Assembly: GCF_902506575.1 (NCBI RefSeq)
Contig: NZ_LR732544.1
Span: 6,462,748-6,526,747, forward strand
From: Streptomyces mexicanus
GTDB lineage: Bacteria > Actinomycetota > Actinomycetes > Streptomycetales > Streptomycetaceae
Direction of reading: 5' to 3'
Length of the DNA stretch: 64,000 bases
The translations under genes and the position numbers were made by a program. This document shows, one piece after another, positions 8,499 to 17,049 of the stretch. The notes under the pieces were generated by a model. The model was not told where the DNA came from, did not search any database, and saw nothing but the letters and a program-made list of their open reading frames with translations. Position 1 is the stretch's first letter. Every line of letters begins with the position of its first letter.

Positions 8499-10019
8499 TC
8501 ATTCGTCCGCGGCGACGGCCGGCGTCTCCAGGTCGCCGGCCGCCAGATGGGCCAGCACGACCTCGTACAGATCGCTGCCGGTGGCCAGGAGCCGGCGTTC
8601 GAGGACGGGTTCCACGCCCCGCGGGTGCCCCCGTACGGTCTGGGCGTGCACGCCGAGCATGTGTGCGGCGCGCTCGGCGTTGCCGTCGGCGGCGATCCAG
8701 GCCCGCAGGGTGCCGCGCAGGTCCCGCGGGTCCGCCGCCAGGCGCCCGAGGAGTTCGTGCGCCCAGGCGCGCAGGGCGGGAGCGGCGAGGAGGTCGCCGA
8801 ACCGGACGACGCCGTGCGGCCCGGCGGCCTCGGCGGATGCGGCGGGCCCGGCGGCCGTGGTGTCCAGGCCCGCCTGGGTGTTCAGCGCCAGGTGGACGGC
8901 GGCCCGGACGCTCAGCCGGGACAGGTCCGCGCCGAGCAGTCCGGCCGTCCGATCCATGCGGGCCCGCACGGTGTTCCGGCTCACCCCGAGGATCCGGGCG
9001 GCCCGGACCGCCGTGAACTCCAGGCCCAGCCGTGTGGTGCCGACCAGTTCGGCGCGGACGTGGTGGGGCAGGACGTCCAGCGGCCGCAACAGCCGGGCCG
9101 ACCAGGCGTACAGCGCCCCGGGGTCCATCAGCCGCTCGGGATGGGTGCGCTCGGCGTACACGGCCGTGCCGTCCGGGCGGCACCGGGCGAGCGCCAGGGC
9201 GCTCACGGCCTGCCCGTACGCCGTCGCGGTACGCGCGAGGCTCTGCCGGGTGCTGCCACCGAGGTAGGTGTGGGGCCGGCCGGCGACGAGCGAGCGCAGC
9301 GCCCGGCCGGTCGCCTCGGCGGGCGCGAGCACGATCACATGGCCGTCCTCCGCCGGGCAGCGCACGACGAGCGCCTGTTCGCCCGCGATGCCCAGGCTTT
9401 CCTCGGCCAGTCGCTCGCGGTCGTCGGGGCGGGTCTGCAGGACGTAGAGGTGCGCGGTGTCCGTGTCGAGCAGTCCGGGCCACAGGCCGGCGGCCACCCG
9501 GCGCGCCGAGACGGTGTCCTCCACCATCAGCAGTTGCAGGATCGCCAGCCGCAGGGCGGACGTGGCCTCCCGCAGCCGGCGCCCGGTCTCGCTGGTCTGC
9601 CGGGCGCGCAGCAGCAGTTCGACCACGGTCGCGGTGTGCGTGACCATCTCCGCGGTCTGCCGGTCGAAGGGGGTCGTGCGGGAGACGGCCAGCACGGCGA
9701 GCGGGGGCGAGTGCGGGCCTCCCACCCGCACCGCGCGCAGGTGGCGGCCTGCGTCCTCCAGCGCCGCGGAGGCCAGCCGGCCGGAGGTGACGTCCGCGAG
9801 CAGGGGGCCGTTCAGCGGGATCGGCCGGCCGGCGAGGCGGGCGCCGGTGGCGTCCAGGAGGCAGGCCGTGCCGTGCGTCGCGCCGGCCAGCCAGGACACC
9901 ACCCGGCGTACGTCCTGCCCCGCCGGCCGCAATTGCCCGAGAAGTTCCTCGGCCCAGGTCGTCGTCCGCCGCTGTTCCCGCTCCCGGGCTCCGGCGGCCC
10001 CGTGCTCTCGGCCGGCCAT
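8499..10019 (-). CDS. PucR-family transcriptional regulator
   Basis: A 506-residue cytoplasmic regulator. The N-terminal half resembles a sensory region (TACLLDATGARLAGRPIPLNGP). The centre has the GGDEF-like CdaR segment with HVIVLAPAE and GQAVSALALAR. The C terminus has the PucR helix-turn-helix, RAAHMLGVHAQTVRGHPRGVEPVL, in which the usual N in TVR-R is altered (GHPRG) but the fold looks preserved. Another helix-turn-helix-like stretch, AARILGVSRNTVRARMDRTAGLLG, occurs near residues 335-360. PucR proteins respond to nitrogen or aromatic compounds; the ligand here is unknown. It diverges from the acyl-CoA dehydrogenase gene across a poly-G stretch, and that gene may be its target. Confidence 0.85.
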   Translation of the reverse strand: MAGREHGAAGAREREQRRTTTWAEELLGQLRPAGQDVRRVVSWLAGATHGTACLLDATGARLAGRPIPLNGPLLADVTSGRLASAALEDAGRHLRAVRVGGPHSPPLAVLAVSRTTPFDRQTAEMVTHTATVVELLLRARQTSETGRRLREATSALRLAILQLLMVEDTVSARRVAAGLWPGLLDTDTAHLYVLQTRPDDRERLAEESLGIAGEQALVVRCPAEDGHVIVLAPAEATGRALRSLVAGRPHTYLGGSTRQSLARTATAYGQAVSALALARCRPDGTAVYAERTHPERLMDPGALYAWSARLLRPLDVLPHHVRAELVGTTRLGLEFTAVRAARILGVSRNTVRARMDRTAGLLGADLSRLSVRAAVHLALNTQAGLDTTAAGPAASAEAAGPHGVVRFGDLLAAPALRAWAHELLGRLAADPRDLRGTLRAWIAADGNAERAAHMLGVHAQTVRGHPRGVEPVLERRLLATGSDLYEVVLAHLAAGDLETPAVAADE

Positions 10020-10124
10020 GCGGGCCCTCTCCTCTTCCGTCTCGATCCGTCGTCGTCACCGCGCCGACCTCGGCGTTCGTCGGTCGGGGAACGTTACCAG
10101 CGGCGGTCGCGCACGGGCACGCGC

Positions 10125-10250
10125 GCCGGGGGGGGGGCGGTGCGGGGGGGCGGGGGAGGGGGGCGCGCCGGCGGGGGGACCGGGGGGGGGGGGGACGGCG
10201 GGCGGCGCCAGGCTGCCGTGGGGGGGGGGGGGGCCCCGGGGCGGGCCCGG
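10125..10250. other. Internal poly-G low-complexity tract
   Basis: Dense G runs with scattered C/A replace the expected promoter and ribosome site between the divergent PucR and acyl-CoA dehydrogenase genes. The start codon of the dehydrogenase (GTG 10277) has no ribosome site, as if the true sequence is missing. Probably low-quality sequence. Confidence 0.6.
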
Positions 10251-10276
10251 ATGGCGCTCGCCGCGGCGCGCACGAC

Positions 10277-11941
10277 GTGACCAACCAACCCCCGCCCCTG
10301 TCCCCGTACGACGCCTCCGCCGACCCGGCCCTGCTGGAGGGCCTGCGCCGGGAGGGCGCCGGGTGGGCCGAGGAGGACGTGCGGCGGCTCGGCGTGCTGG
10401 CCGGCAGCCCCGAGGTGCAGGAGTGGGCGGAGCAGGCCAACCGGCACGAGCCGGAGCTGCGCACCCACGACCGGTACGGCCACCGGATCGACGAGGTGGA
10501 CTTCCATCCGAGCTGGCACCACCTGATGCGGACGGCGGTCGCCGAGGGCCTGGCCGGCGCCCCCTGGGCGGACGGGCGGCCCGGCGCGCACGTCGCCCGC
10601 ACCGCGGGTGGCCTGGTGTGGGGGCACACGGACGCCGGGCACGGCTGTCCGACGTCGATGACGTACGCCGCCGTCCCCGCCCTGCGCGCGCAGCCGGACC
10701 TCGCCGCCGTCTACGAGCCCCTGCTGACCAGCCGGGTCTACGAGCCCGGCCTGCGGACGCCGACGGAGAAACCGGGCCTGCTGGCGGGCATGGGCATGAC
10801 CGAGAAGCAGGGCGGCTCGGACGTGCGGACCAACACCACGACGGCCACCCCGACCGCCGAGCCGGGCGTGTACACGCTGCGCGGCCACAAGTGGTTCACC
10901 TCCGCACCGATGTGCGACGTCTTCCTGGTGCTGGCCCAGGCACCGGGCGGCCTGTCGTGCTTCCTGGTGCCGCGCGTCCTGCCCGACGGCAGCCGCAACC
11001 CCTTCCGCATCCAGCGCCTGAAGGACAAGCTGGGCAACCGCTCCAACGCCTCCTGCGAGCCGGAGTTCGACGGGACCGTCGCCTGGCTGGTGGGACCCGA
11101 GGGGCGGGGGGTGAAGACCATCATCGAGATGGTCAACTGCACGCGCCTGGACTGCGTGATGATGTCGGCGGCGCTGATGCGCAAGACGCTGGTGGAGGCC
11201 GGCCACCACGCACGGCACCGGCGGGCCTTCCGCGCCCTGCTGGCCGACCAGCCGCTCATGCGCAACGTCCTGGCCGACCTCGCCCTGGAGTCCGAGGCCG
11301 CCACGACGCTGACCCTGCGGCTGGCCGGCGCGGCCGACCGGGCGGTGCGCGGAGACGCGGCGGAGGCGGCGTTCCGGCGGATCGCGACCGCGGTGGGCAA
11401 GTACTGGGTGACCAAGCGGGGCCCGGCGTTCACCGCGGAGGCGCTGGAGTGCCTGGGCGGCAACGGCTACGTGGAGGAGTCCGGCATGCCCCGGCACTCC
11501 CGCGAGGCGCCCCTGCTGTCGATCGGGGGGGGGTGGGGGAACGTCACCGCCCGGGCCGTGCGGCGGGCCCTGGCCCGCGAGCCGGGCACCGCGGAGGCGC
11601 TGTTCGCCGAGCTGGAGCTCGCCCGGGGCGCCGACGCCCGCCTGGACGCGGCCGTGACCCGCCTGAAGAACCAGTCGGCCGAGGCGTCCCCGCCGGCCGC
11701 GCGCCGCCTGGTGGAGCTGATGGCGCTCACCCTGCAGGCCTCGCTGCTGGTCCGGCACGCCCCGCCGTCCGTCGCCGCCCAGCCGGCTCGCGCAGAAGGC
11801 GTCGGCGACGGCCGGCGGCGCAGGGGACGAGGGTGGCGCCCGCCCCCGCCAGAACGCCGACGACCGCGGAGCGCGTCCGGGCCTCGGCGTGGGTGGCGGG
11901 TCGCGTCACCAGTCGGCCCCGGTCGTCGGCCCACACGGTGA
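10277..11941 (+). CDS. AidB-like acyl-CoA dehydrogenase, 3' end rearranged
   Basis: A flavoprotein of the AidB/DmdC-like acyl-CoA dehydrogenase group. Matching features are VDFHPSWHHLM, the FAD/substrate segment MGMTEKQGGSDVRTNTT, KWFTSAPMCDVFLVLAQ, RLKDKLGNRSNASCE and ALECLGGNGYVEESGMPR. E. coli AidB is linked to alkylation stress; Streptomyces members probably act in fatty acid or branched-chain degradation. Two abnormalities occur. The expected IWEGSGNV is read as IGGGWGNV in a G run at 11525-11540. After residue about 495 the usual C-terminal VADAFCASRLGGD is found on the opposite strand, so the last 60 residues are not native. Confidence 0.8.
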   Translation: MTNQPPPLSPYDASADPALLEGLRREGAGWAEEDVRRLGVLAGSPEVQEWAEQANRHEPELRTHDRYGHRIDEVDFHPSWHHLMRTAVAEGLAGAPWADGRPGAHVARTAGGLVWGHTDAGHGCPTSMTYAAVPALRAQPDLAAVYEPLLTSRVYEPGLRTPTEKPGLLAGMGMTEKQGGSDVRTNTTTATPTAEPGVYTLRGHKWFTSAPMCDVFLVLAQAPGGLSCFLVPRVLPDGSRNPFRIQRLKDKLGNRSNASCEPEFDGTVAWLVGPEGRGVKTIIEMVNCTRLDCVMMSAALMRKTLVEAGHHARHRRAFRALLADQPLMRNVLADLALESEAATTLTLRLAGAADRAVRGDAAEAAFRRIATAVGKYWVTKRGPAFTAEALECLGGNGYVEESGMPRHSREAPLLSIGGGWGNVTARAVRRALAREPGTAEALFAELELARGADARLDAAVTRLKNQSAEASPPAARRLVELMALTLQASLLVRHAPPSVAAQPARAEGVGDGRRRRGRGWRPPPPERRRPRSASGPRRGWRVASPVGPGRRPTR

Positions 11942-12305
11942 CCCGGGTGCCTGCCGCGCTGCCCGGCCGCACCCGGGCCCGGCCGGTGTGCGGGGAGCCG
12001 TCGGGCGCGCCCCAGCGCACCTTCGCCCAGACCTGCCCGTTCTGCCCCACGGCCGCCTCCGGGTCGGCGGTGGGCGGGCTGGGCGCCCGCTGCGTGACGA
12101 GAGCCGTCGTGGGCCGCCACGCGGTGCGCTGCCGGGCCAGTCCGTCCGCCGCCGAGCGGGCCGCCGTCCATCCGGCGACCACCCCGGCCAGCACGGTCAC
12201 CAGCCACACGCCGAGCACGACCCACGCCTCCACCACGTCGCAGCGGCGGCGGAGCGGACTGCGACGCCACCGCCACAGCCGGACCCGGGGACCACGGAAC
12301 CCCAT
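11727..12305 (-). CDS. Rv1733c-like two-TM membrane protein, C terminus doubtful
   Basis: A 192-residue protein starting at ATG 12305, preceded by AGGAGG nine bases upstream. It has two membrane helices, about residues 25-47 (VEAWVVLGVWLVTVLAGVVAGW) and 145-163 (SAVVGVLAGAGATLVPCAAG), flanking an extracellular domain with VWAKVRWGAPDGSPHTGRA and GTRVTVWADDRGRL. This is the layout of Rv1733c-like proteins, common in Streptomyces and of unknown function. The last 25 or so residues come from the rearranged segment shared with the convergent dehydrogenase and lack the family's usual tail, so the true stop is uncertain. Confidence 0.75.
   Translation of the reverse strand: MGFRGPRVRLWRWRRSPLRRRCDVVEAWVVLGVWLVTVLAGVVAGWTAARSAADGLARQRTAWRPTTALVTQRAPSPPTADPEAAVGQNGQVWAKVRWGAPDGSPHTGRARVRPGSAAGTRVTVWADDRGRLVTRPATHAEARTRSAVVGVLAGAGATLVPCAAGRRRRLLREPAGRRRTAGRAGPAARPAG
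11762..11818. other. Short local inversion between inverted repeats
   Basis: Reverse-strand bases 11771-11809 translate to VADAFCASRLGGD, which is the continuation expected on the forward strand after RHAPP of the dehydrogenase. The interval is bounded by CCGCCGTCCGTC (11762-11773) and GACGGCCGGCGG (11807-11818), inverted repeats matching at 11 of 12 positions. A template-switch inversion or an assembly error explains it. Confidence 0.65.
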
Positions 12306-12693
12306 CGACGGCTTCCTCCTCATCAGCGCACGTACGTGATGAACGCACGGACGTGATCGACGCACGGGCGTGCCCCACCTTGCTTTCCTGTGCCGACGCC
12401 CTTCTCGGCACTCGTCCGGTGCGCCGGACGCGCTCGTCGCCGCTCGCCCTGCACCGGACGGCCTCGTCGGCACTCGGGCCGGGTTCCCCCACCGGGCGCG
12501 CCCATGAGTGCCGTCGCCGTGTCCGGCCCCGCCGCCAGGCAGAAGAACGGCCCGCGCTCGCCGCCCCGTCGCCCCGACCAGGCCGTGCTACCTGCGACGA
12601 CGTCGCCGCAGGGGTGACTGTCAGTGGCGGGGTGCAAACTGGCCGGTGTCTGGACGAAGGCGTCCTGGACGCGATGTCGCGGAGGTGATCGGC
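12306..12693. other. Divergent intergenic region with direct repeats
   Basis: 388 bases between divergent genes. Degenerate repeats occur at 12330-12375 (GAACGCACGGACGTGATC and GACGCACGGGCGTG) and 12405-12480 (CTCGTCCGGTGCGCCGGACG and related). No coding potential beyond shadows was found; promoters for both flanking genes are presumably here. Confidence 0.4.
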
Positions 12694-13779
12694 ATGACCG
12701 AGGTACTGCTCGCCGTGGGCACCCGCAAGGGCCTGTTCATCGGGCGCCGGCGGGGCGGGGCCTGGGAGTTCGACGAGCGTCCCCACTTCAACGCCCAGGC
12801 CGTGTGTTCGGTCGCCATCGACACCCGCGGCACCGTGCCGCGCCTGCTGGCCGGCGGCGACAGCGCGCACTGGGGACCGTCCGTGTTCCACTCCGACGAC
12901 CTGGGCCGCACCTGGACCGAACCGGCCCGGCCCGCGGTCAAGTTCCCCAAGGACACCGGGGCCTCGCTGGAGCGGGTGTGGCAGCTGCACCCGGCGGCCG
13001 CGGAGCCCGACGTGGTCTACGCGGGTACGGAACCGGCCGCGCTCTACCGCTCGGAGGACCGCGGGGAGAGCTTCGAGCTGGTCCGACCCCTGTGGGAGCA
13101 CCCCACCCGGTCGAAGTGGGTGCCGGGCGGCGGCGGTGAGGGCCTGCACACGGTGATCACGGACCCGCGCGACCCCCGGGCCGTCACCGTCGCGGTGTCC
13201 ACCGCCGGGGTGTTCCGCACGGCCGACGGCGGCGCGAGCTGGTCGCCCTCCAACTCGGGGGTGTCGGCGGTGTTCCTGCCGGACCCGAACCCCGAGTTCG
13301 GCCAGTGCGTCCACAAGGTCGCACGGGACTCGGTCGACCTCGACCGGCTCTATCTGCAGAACCACTGGGGCGTGTACCGCAGCGACGACGGCGGCGCGCA
13401 CTGGACGGACATCGGCGAGGGCCTGCCGTCGACGTTCGGCTTCGCGGTCGCGGCGCATCCGCACCGGGGCGACACGGCCTACGTCTTCCCGATCAACGCC
13501 GACGCGGACCGGGTGCCCGCCGACCACCGCTGCCGCGTCTTCCGCACGGCGGACGCCGGCAAGAGCTGGGAGCCGCTCAGCTCCGGCCTGCCCCAGGAGG
13601 ACCACTACGGCACGGTGCTGCGGGACGCGTTGTGCACGGACGATGCGGACCCGGCGGGCGTCTACTTCGGCAACCGCAACGGCGAGCTGTACGCCTCCGC
13701 GGACGACGGCGACAGCTGGCAGCAGTTGGCCGCACACCTGCCGGACGTGCTGTGCGTCCGCGCGGCGGTGGTGGGATGA
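12694..13779 (+). CDS. BNR/Asp-box repeat beta-propeller protein
   Basis: A 361-residue protein with six Asp-box repeats of the form S/T-x-D-x-G-x-S/[58 protein letters not shown] and [11 protein letters not shown]. This pattern indicates a six-bladed propeller of the sialidase/WD40-YVTN-BNR class. No signal peptide and no sialidase catalytic residues are evident, so it is probably a cytoplasmic ligand-binding or unknown-activity protein. ATG 12694 is preceded by GGAGG. It stands alone, 236 bases before the uracil-DNA glycosylase gene; the gap is filled with imperfect repeats. Confidence 0.85.
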   Translation: MTEVLLAVGTRKGLFIGRRRGGAWEFDERPHFNAQAVCSVAIDTRGTVPRLLAGGDSAHWGPSVFHSDDLGRTWTEPARPAVKFPKDTGASLERVWQLHPAAAEPDVVYAGTEPAALYRSEDRGESFELVRPLWEHPTRSKWVPGGGGEGLHTVITDPRDPRAVTVAVSTAGVFRTADGGASWSPSNSGVSAVFLPDPNPEFGQCVHKVARDSVDLDRLYLQNHWGVYRSDDGGAHWTDIGEGLPSTFGFAVAAHPHRGDTAYVFPINADADRVPADHRCRVFRTADAGKSWEPLSSGLPQEDHYGTVLRDALCTDDADPAGVYFGNRNGELYASADDGDSWQQLAAHLPDVLCVRAAVVG

Positions 13780-13799
13780 GCCTTCCGGCCCCTGCCCGG

Positions 13800-13920
13800 T
13801 CCGGACAGGGCGTCGCCGCCCGGTCCGGTCGGGCGTCATCACCCGGCCTGGGCAGGGTGACGCCGCCCGACCCGGGCAGGGCATCGTCACCCGGCCTGGA
13901 CGAGGCGTCGCGCGGCGGTC
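13800..13920. repeat. Degenerate intergenic repeats
   Basis: Imperfect units such as GGGCGTCATCACCCGGCCTG, CAGGGTGACGCCGCCCGACC and CAGGGCATCGTCACCCGGCC alternate upstream of the uracil-DNA glycosylase gene. No hairpin terminator or ORF is clear within them. Confidence 0.5.
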
Positions 13921-14015
13921 CGAACCGGCCGGTGCCCGCGCAGGTGCGGTCGTCTCCGGTCGGTATGCGGGCACCGCTTGATCGCCCGGCCGGGCGCGGC
14001 AGTAGGGTGACGCCC

Positions 14016-14693
14016 GTGGCACCACGACCCTTGCATGAAATCGTCGAACCGGGCTGGGCGAAGGCCCTGGAACCCGTGGCCGGACGGATCGCCGCGATGG
14101 GCGACTTCCTGCGCGCGGAGATCGCGGCGGGACGCACCTACCTCCCGGCCGGGCAGAACGTGCTGCGGGCCTTCCAGCAACCCTTCGACGAGGTACGGGT
14201 CCTGATCGTCGGCCAGGATCCGTATCCCACCCCGGGGCACGCCGTGGGCCTTTCCTTCTCGGTCGCGCCCGAGGTGCGTCCGCTGCCCGGCAGCCTGATC
14301 AACATCTTCCGCGAGCTGACCAGCGACCTGGGACTGCCCCAGCCGTCCAACGGCGACCTGACGCCCTGGACGAGGCAGGGCGTACTGCTGCTCAACAGGG
14401 CGCTGACCACCGCGCCGCGCAAGCCGGGAGCCCACCGCGGCAAGGGCTGGGAGGAGGTCACCGAGCAGGCGATACGCGCACTCGCGGCGCGCGGCAAGCC
14501 GCTGGTGTCGATCCTGTGGGGCCGCGACGCCCGCAACCTGCGCCCGCTGCTCGGCGACCTGCCGTCGGTGGAGTCGGCCCACCCCTCCCCCATGTCCGCC
14601 GACCGCGGGTTCTTCGGCTCGCGCCCCTTCAGTCGCGCCAACGACCTGCTGATCCGGCAGGGCGGCCAGCCGGTGGACTGGCGCCTGCCGTGA
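14016..14693 (+). CDS. ung: Family 1 uracil-DNA glycosylase
   Basis: A 225-residue enzyme that removes uracil from DNA, starting base-excision repair. Motif A is [18 protein letters not shown] near residues 65-82, with catalytic Asp68. Motif B is [18 protein letters not shown] near residue 190, whose His stabilises the leaving uracil. The usual His after GQDPY is Pro here, as in many actinobacterial paralogues. GTG 14016 is chosen for length and match to family starts ([13 protein letters not shown]). The stop overlaps the next gene's GTG by 4 bases, implying translational coupling. Confidence 0.95.
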   Translation: MAPRPLHEIVEPGWAKALEPVAGRIAAMGDFLRAEIAAGRTYLPAGQNVLRAFQQPFDEVRVLIVGQDPYPTPGHAVGLSFSVAPEVRPLPGSLINIFRELTSDLGLPQPSNGDLTPWTRQGVLLLNRALTTAPRKPGAHRGKGWEEVTEQAIRALAARGKPLVSILWGRDARNLRPLLGDLPSVESAHPSPMSADRGFFGSRPFSRANDLLIRQGGQPVDWRLP

Positions 14694-15691
14694 CGGACCG
14701 GGTGGCCTCCGGCGCGGACCGGACGGCGGGATTCCTCGCCGTGGACTCCGGCGGCTCCGGGCTCCGGGTGGTGGTCGGCGTTCCCGGGCGCGGGCCGCTG
14801 GCGCAGCGGGCGTCCAAGGAGCCGGTGCGCACCGGCGCCCGGGGCATCGACCCCGAGCACCTGATGCGGCAACTGGTGCCCATGGTCGAGTCGTTGGCGG
14901 CCGAGACGGGGGTGGCGCGGCCGGTGACGGCCGCCGTGGGCGCCGCCGGTCTCGCCACCCTGGGCGACGCCCTGCGCGCCGAGCTGCCCGGCCTGCTGGC
15001 GCGCGAACTCGGCGTGCGGAGGGTCGCCCTGGCCGCCGACGCGGTCACCGCCTACGTCGGCGCGCTCGGCCCGCGGCCCGGGGCGGTGCTCGCCGCCGGT
15101 ACCGGCCTCATCGCCCTCGGCACCGACCTGACGCGGTGGCGCCGCGCGGACGGCTGGGGCCATCTGCTGGGCGACTGCGGCAGCGGCGCCTGGATCGGGC
15201 GGGCCGGGCTGGAGGCCGCGCTGCGCGCCCACGACGGGCGGGCGGGCGGCTCGGCGGCGCTGCTGGCCCGCGCCGAGGAGATGTTCGGGCCGATGCCGGA
15301 ACTGCCCGGCAAGCTGTATCCGCGCAGCGACCGCGCCGCCGTTCTGGCCTCCTTCGCGCCCCAGGTGGCCGCCTGCGCCTGCGACGACCCGGTCGCGGCG
15401 GGCGTGCCGCGCGCGGCTGCCCGGCGCATGGCCGGGTCGGCCGCCGCGGTCTGCCCGCCCACGGGCGAGCCGCTCATCGCGCTCACCGGCGGCCTGTTCA
15501 AGATGGGCGACCCTCTCCTCGCGCCGCTGAACGACGAGTTGGCGGCACGACTGCCGCGGGCGCGCCAGGTCGCCGCCGAGGGTGACCCGCTGCACGGCTC
15601 GGTGCGCATCGCGACCGACCTTGCCCGCGGCGCACTGGCCCTGCCGGCGGACGCCACGATGCTGTATCTCCCGCCGCCGTACGGCAGTTGA
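14690..15691 (+). CDS. N-acetylglucosamine kinase-like ATPase (BadF/BadG family)
   Basis: A 333-residue member of the ASKHA fold. The phosphate-1 motif is [16 protein letters not shown] near residue 12, the phosphate-2 loop is [12 protein letters not shown], and [25 protein letters not shown] is the family signature of N-acetylglucosamine kinases. It should phosphorylate an amino sugar in the cytoplasm with ATP, feeding peptidoglycan or chitin sugar recycling. The GTG start overlaps the uracil-DNA glycosylase stop by 4 bases, yet the two functions are unrelated. The exact sugar cannot be told from sequence. Confidence 0.88.
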   Translation: MTDRVASGADRTAGFLAVDSGGSGLRVVVGVPGRGPLAQRASKEPVRTGARGIDPEHLMRQLVPMVESLAAETGVARPVTAAVGAAGLATLGDALRAELPGLLARELGVRRVALAADAVTAYVGALGPRPGAVLAAGTGLIALGTDLTRWRRADGWGHLLGDCGSGAWIGRAGLEAALRAHDGRAGGSAALLARAEEMFGPMPELPGKLYPRSDRAAVLASFAPQVAACACDDPVAAGVPRAAARRMAGSAAAVCPPTGEPLIALTGGLFKMGDPLLAPLNDELAARLPRARQVAAEGDPLHGSVRIATDLARGALALPADATMLYLPPPYGS

Positions 15692-15846
15692 CCGAGCCCG
15701 ATGGACGCGGGCGCGTATCCGTCCCGATGCCGCACATCCGCCGGTTTGCGATCAGCGAGTGACGCATCAGACAAAACCGGACGGATACCGTTCACCTGCA
15801 CCCTCCCCGAACAGCAGGGGCCCGAAAGCCAGTAACATGCGGCGCC

Positions 15847-16770
15847 ATGAGCTCCCCCACTGGGCCCGCGTCCGGCCTGCCAGTACGAATGCCGCGCCCC
15901 CGCCAGCCGGGACGGCACCGCCGCCCCGAACCGCTGGCTGCTCCCGAGGGCGCGCCCGCGCTCGTCCTCGCGGTGCCGGGCACGCCCGGCCCCGCCACGC
16001 GCAGCCTCGCCGAGGAGGTCGTGAGCATCGCCCGCTCCGAGCTGCCCGGTCTGGACGCCCAGATCGGGTATCTCGACGGGGACGGCTCGGAGTTCCCGAG
16101 CGTGCAGTCCGTGCTGGCGCACGCGGCCGACGAGCGCACCGCCCGCTACGAGCAGGCCCTGGCCGCCGGTGTGGAGGCCAAGGAGCCCGAGGGCCCGGTC
16201 GCCATCGTCGTGCCGCTGCGGGCCGGCCCGGACGGTGCGCTGCTGCGCCGGGTCCGCCAGGCCGTCATGGACAGCCGGGTCGCCGCCGAACTGACCGATG
16301 TGCTCGGCCCGCACCCGCTGCTCGCCGAGGCGCTGCACGTCCGCCTGTCCGAGGCCGGGCTGGCCCGCGCCGACCGGGCCCGCCTGTTCACCGTGGCGAC
16401 CGCGGCCGACGGCATCATCCTCGCCGCGGTCGGCGGCGAGGAGGCCGTGCAGGCGGCCGGGATCACCGGCATGCTGCTCGCCGCCCGCCTGGCCGTGCCG
16501 GTGATGGCCGCCGCCCTGGACGAGGAGGGCTCGATCGCGTCCGTCGCCGAGCAGCTGCGTTCGGCAGGTTCCCAGCAGCTCGCGCTGGCGCCGTACCTGA
16601 TCGGCCCGGAGATCGAGGCCGAGCTGGTCGAGCGGGCCGCCAAGGAGGCGGACTGCCCGGTCGCCGAGGCCCTCGGCGCCTACCCGGCGATCGGCAAGCT
16701 GGCGCTGGCCAAGTACACGACGGCGCTGGGCATCGCCCCGCAGCAGCCGCAGGGCGCGCCGGTCCGCTGA
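15847..16770 (+). CDS. CbiX/sirohydrochlorin chelatase-like protein
   Basis: A 307-residue protein with two CbiX-like halves. The first starts APALVLAVPGTPGPATRSLAEEVVS after a 35-residue proline/arginine-rich leader. The second begins near residue 180 (RLFTVATAADGIILAAVGGEEA) and includes ALAPYLIGPEIEAELVERA. Class II chelatases insert cobalt or ferrous iron into sirohydrochlorin using His residues, but the usual metal-binding H in the first strand (HGS) is replaced by PGT here. Chelatase activity is therefore doubtful and it may be a diverged paralogue. It is monocistronic, with a strong terminator downstream. Confidence 0.75.
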   Translation: MSSPTGPASGLPVRMPRPRQPGRHRRPEPLAAPEGAPALVLAVPGTPGPATRSLAEEVVSIARSELPGLDAQIGYLDGDGSEFPSVQSVLAHAADERTARYEQALAAGVEAKEPEGPVAIVVPLRAGPDGALLRRVRQAVMDSRVAAELTDVLGPHPLLAEALHVRLSEAGLARADRARLFTVATAADGIILAAVGGEEAVQAAGITGMLLAARLAVPVMAAALDEEGSIASVAEQLRSAGSQQLALAPYLIGPEIEAELVERAAKEADCPVAEALGAYPAIGKLALAKYTTALGIAPQQPQGAPVR

Positions 16771-16820
16771 CCCGCGCGACCCGCCCGTAGGGCGCCGTCG
16801 GGCTCTGCGCCGCAGGGCCC

Positions 16821-16868
16821 CGTACCGGCACAGCTCCGTACCGGCACAGCTCCGTACCGGCACAGCTC
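16821..16868. repeat. Tandem 16-bp repeat, three copies
   Basis: CGTACCGGCACAGCTC occurs three times head to tail without change, followed by a partial fourth unit. It sits between the chelatase-like gene and its terminator. Confidence 0.9.
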
Positions 16869-16892
16869 CGTACGGCCTCCCTGCACCCCTTG

Positions 16893-16936
16893 GAAGGGCC
16901 CGCCCCCGGATCATCTCGGTCGGGGGCGGGCCCTTC
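16893..16936. terminator. Strong bidirectional hairpin terminator
   Basis: GAAGGGCCCGCCCCCG at 16893-16908 pairs perfectly over 16 bp with 16921-16936 across a 12-base loop. It lies between the convergent chelatase-like and lactonase genes and can serve both. Confidence 0.9.
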
Positions 16937-17049
16937 GTCGTGCATGCGCTTCGTGCCGTGCTTCCTGCCACGCCTCGGACCGGAACGGGCTCGGCAGCGG
17001 GAACGGAGCGCGTGCAGAGCGGGTCCGGCACGGGTCCGGTCCGCCGGGC

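Noticed and set aside
8458-10629. 723-residue minus-strand ORF
   Set aside because: Shadow of the PucR gene; Arg/Pro/Ala-rich with no domains.
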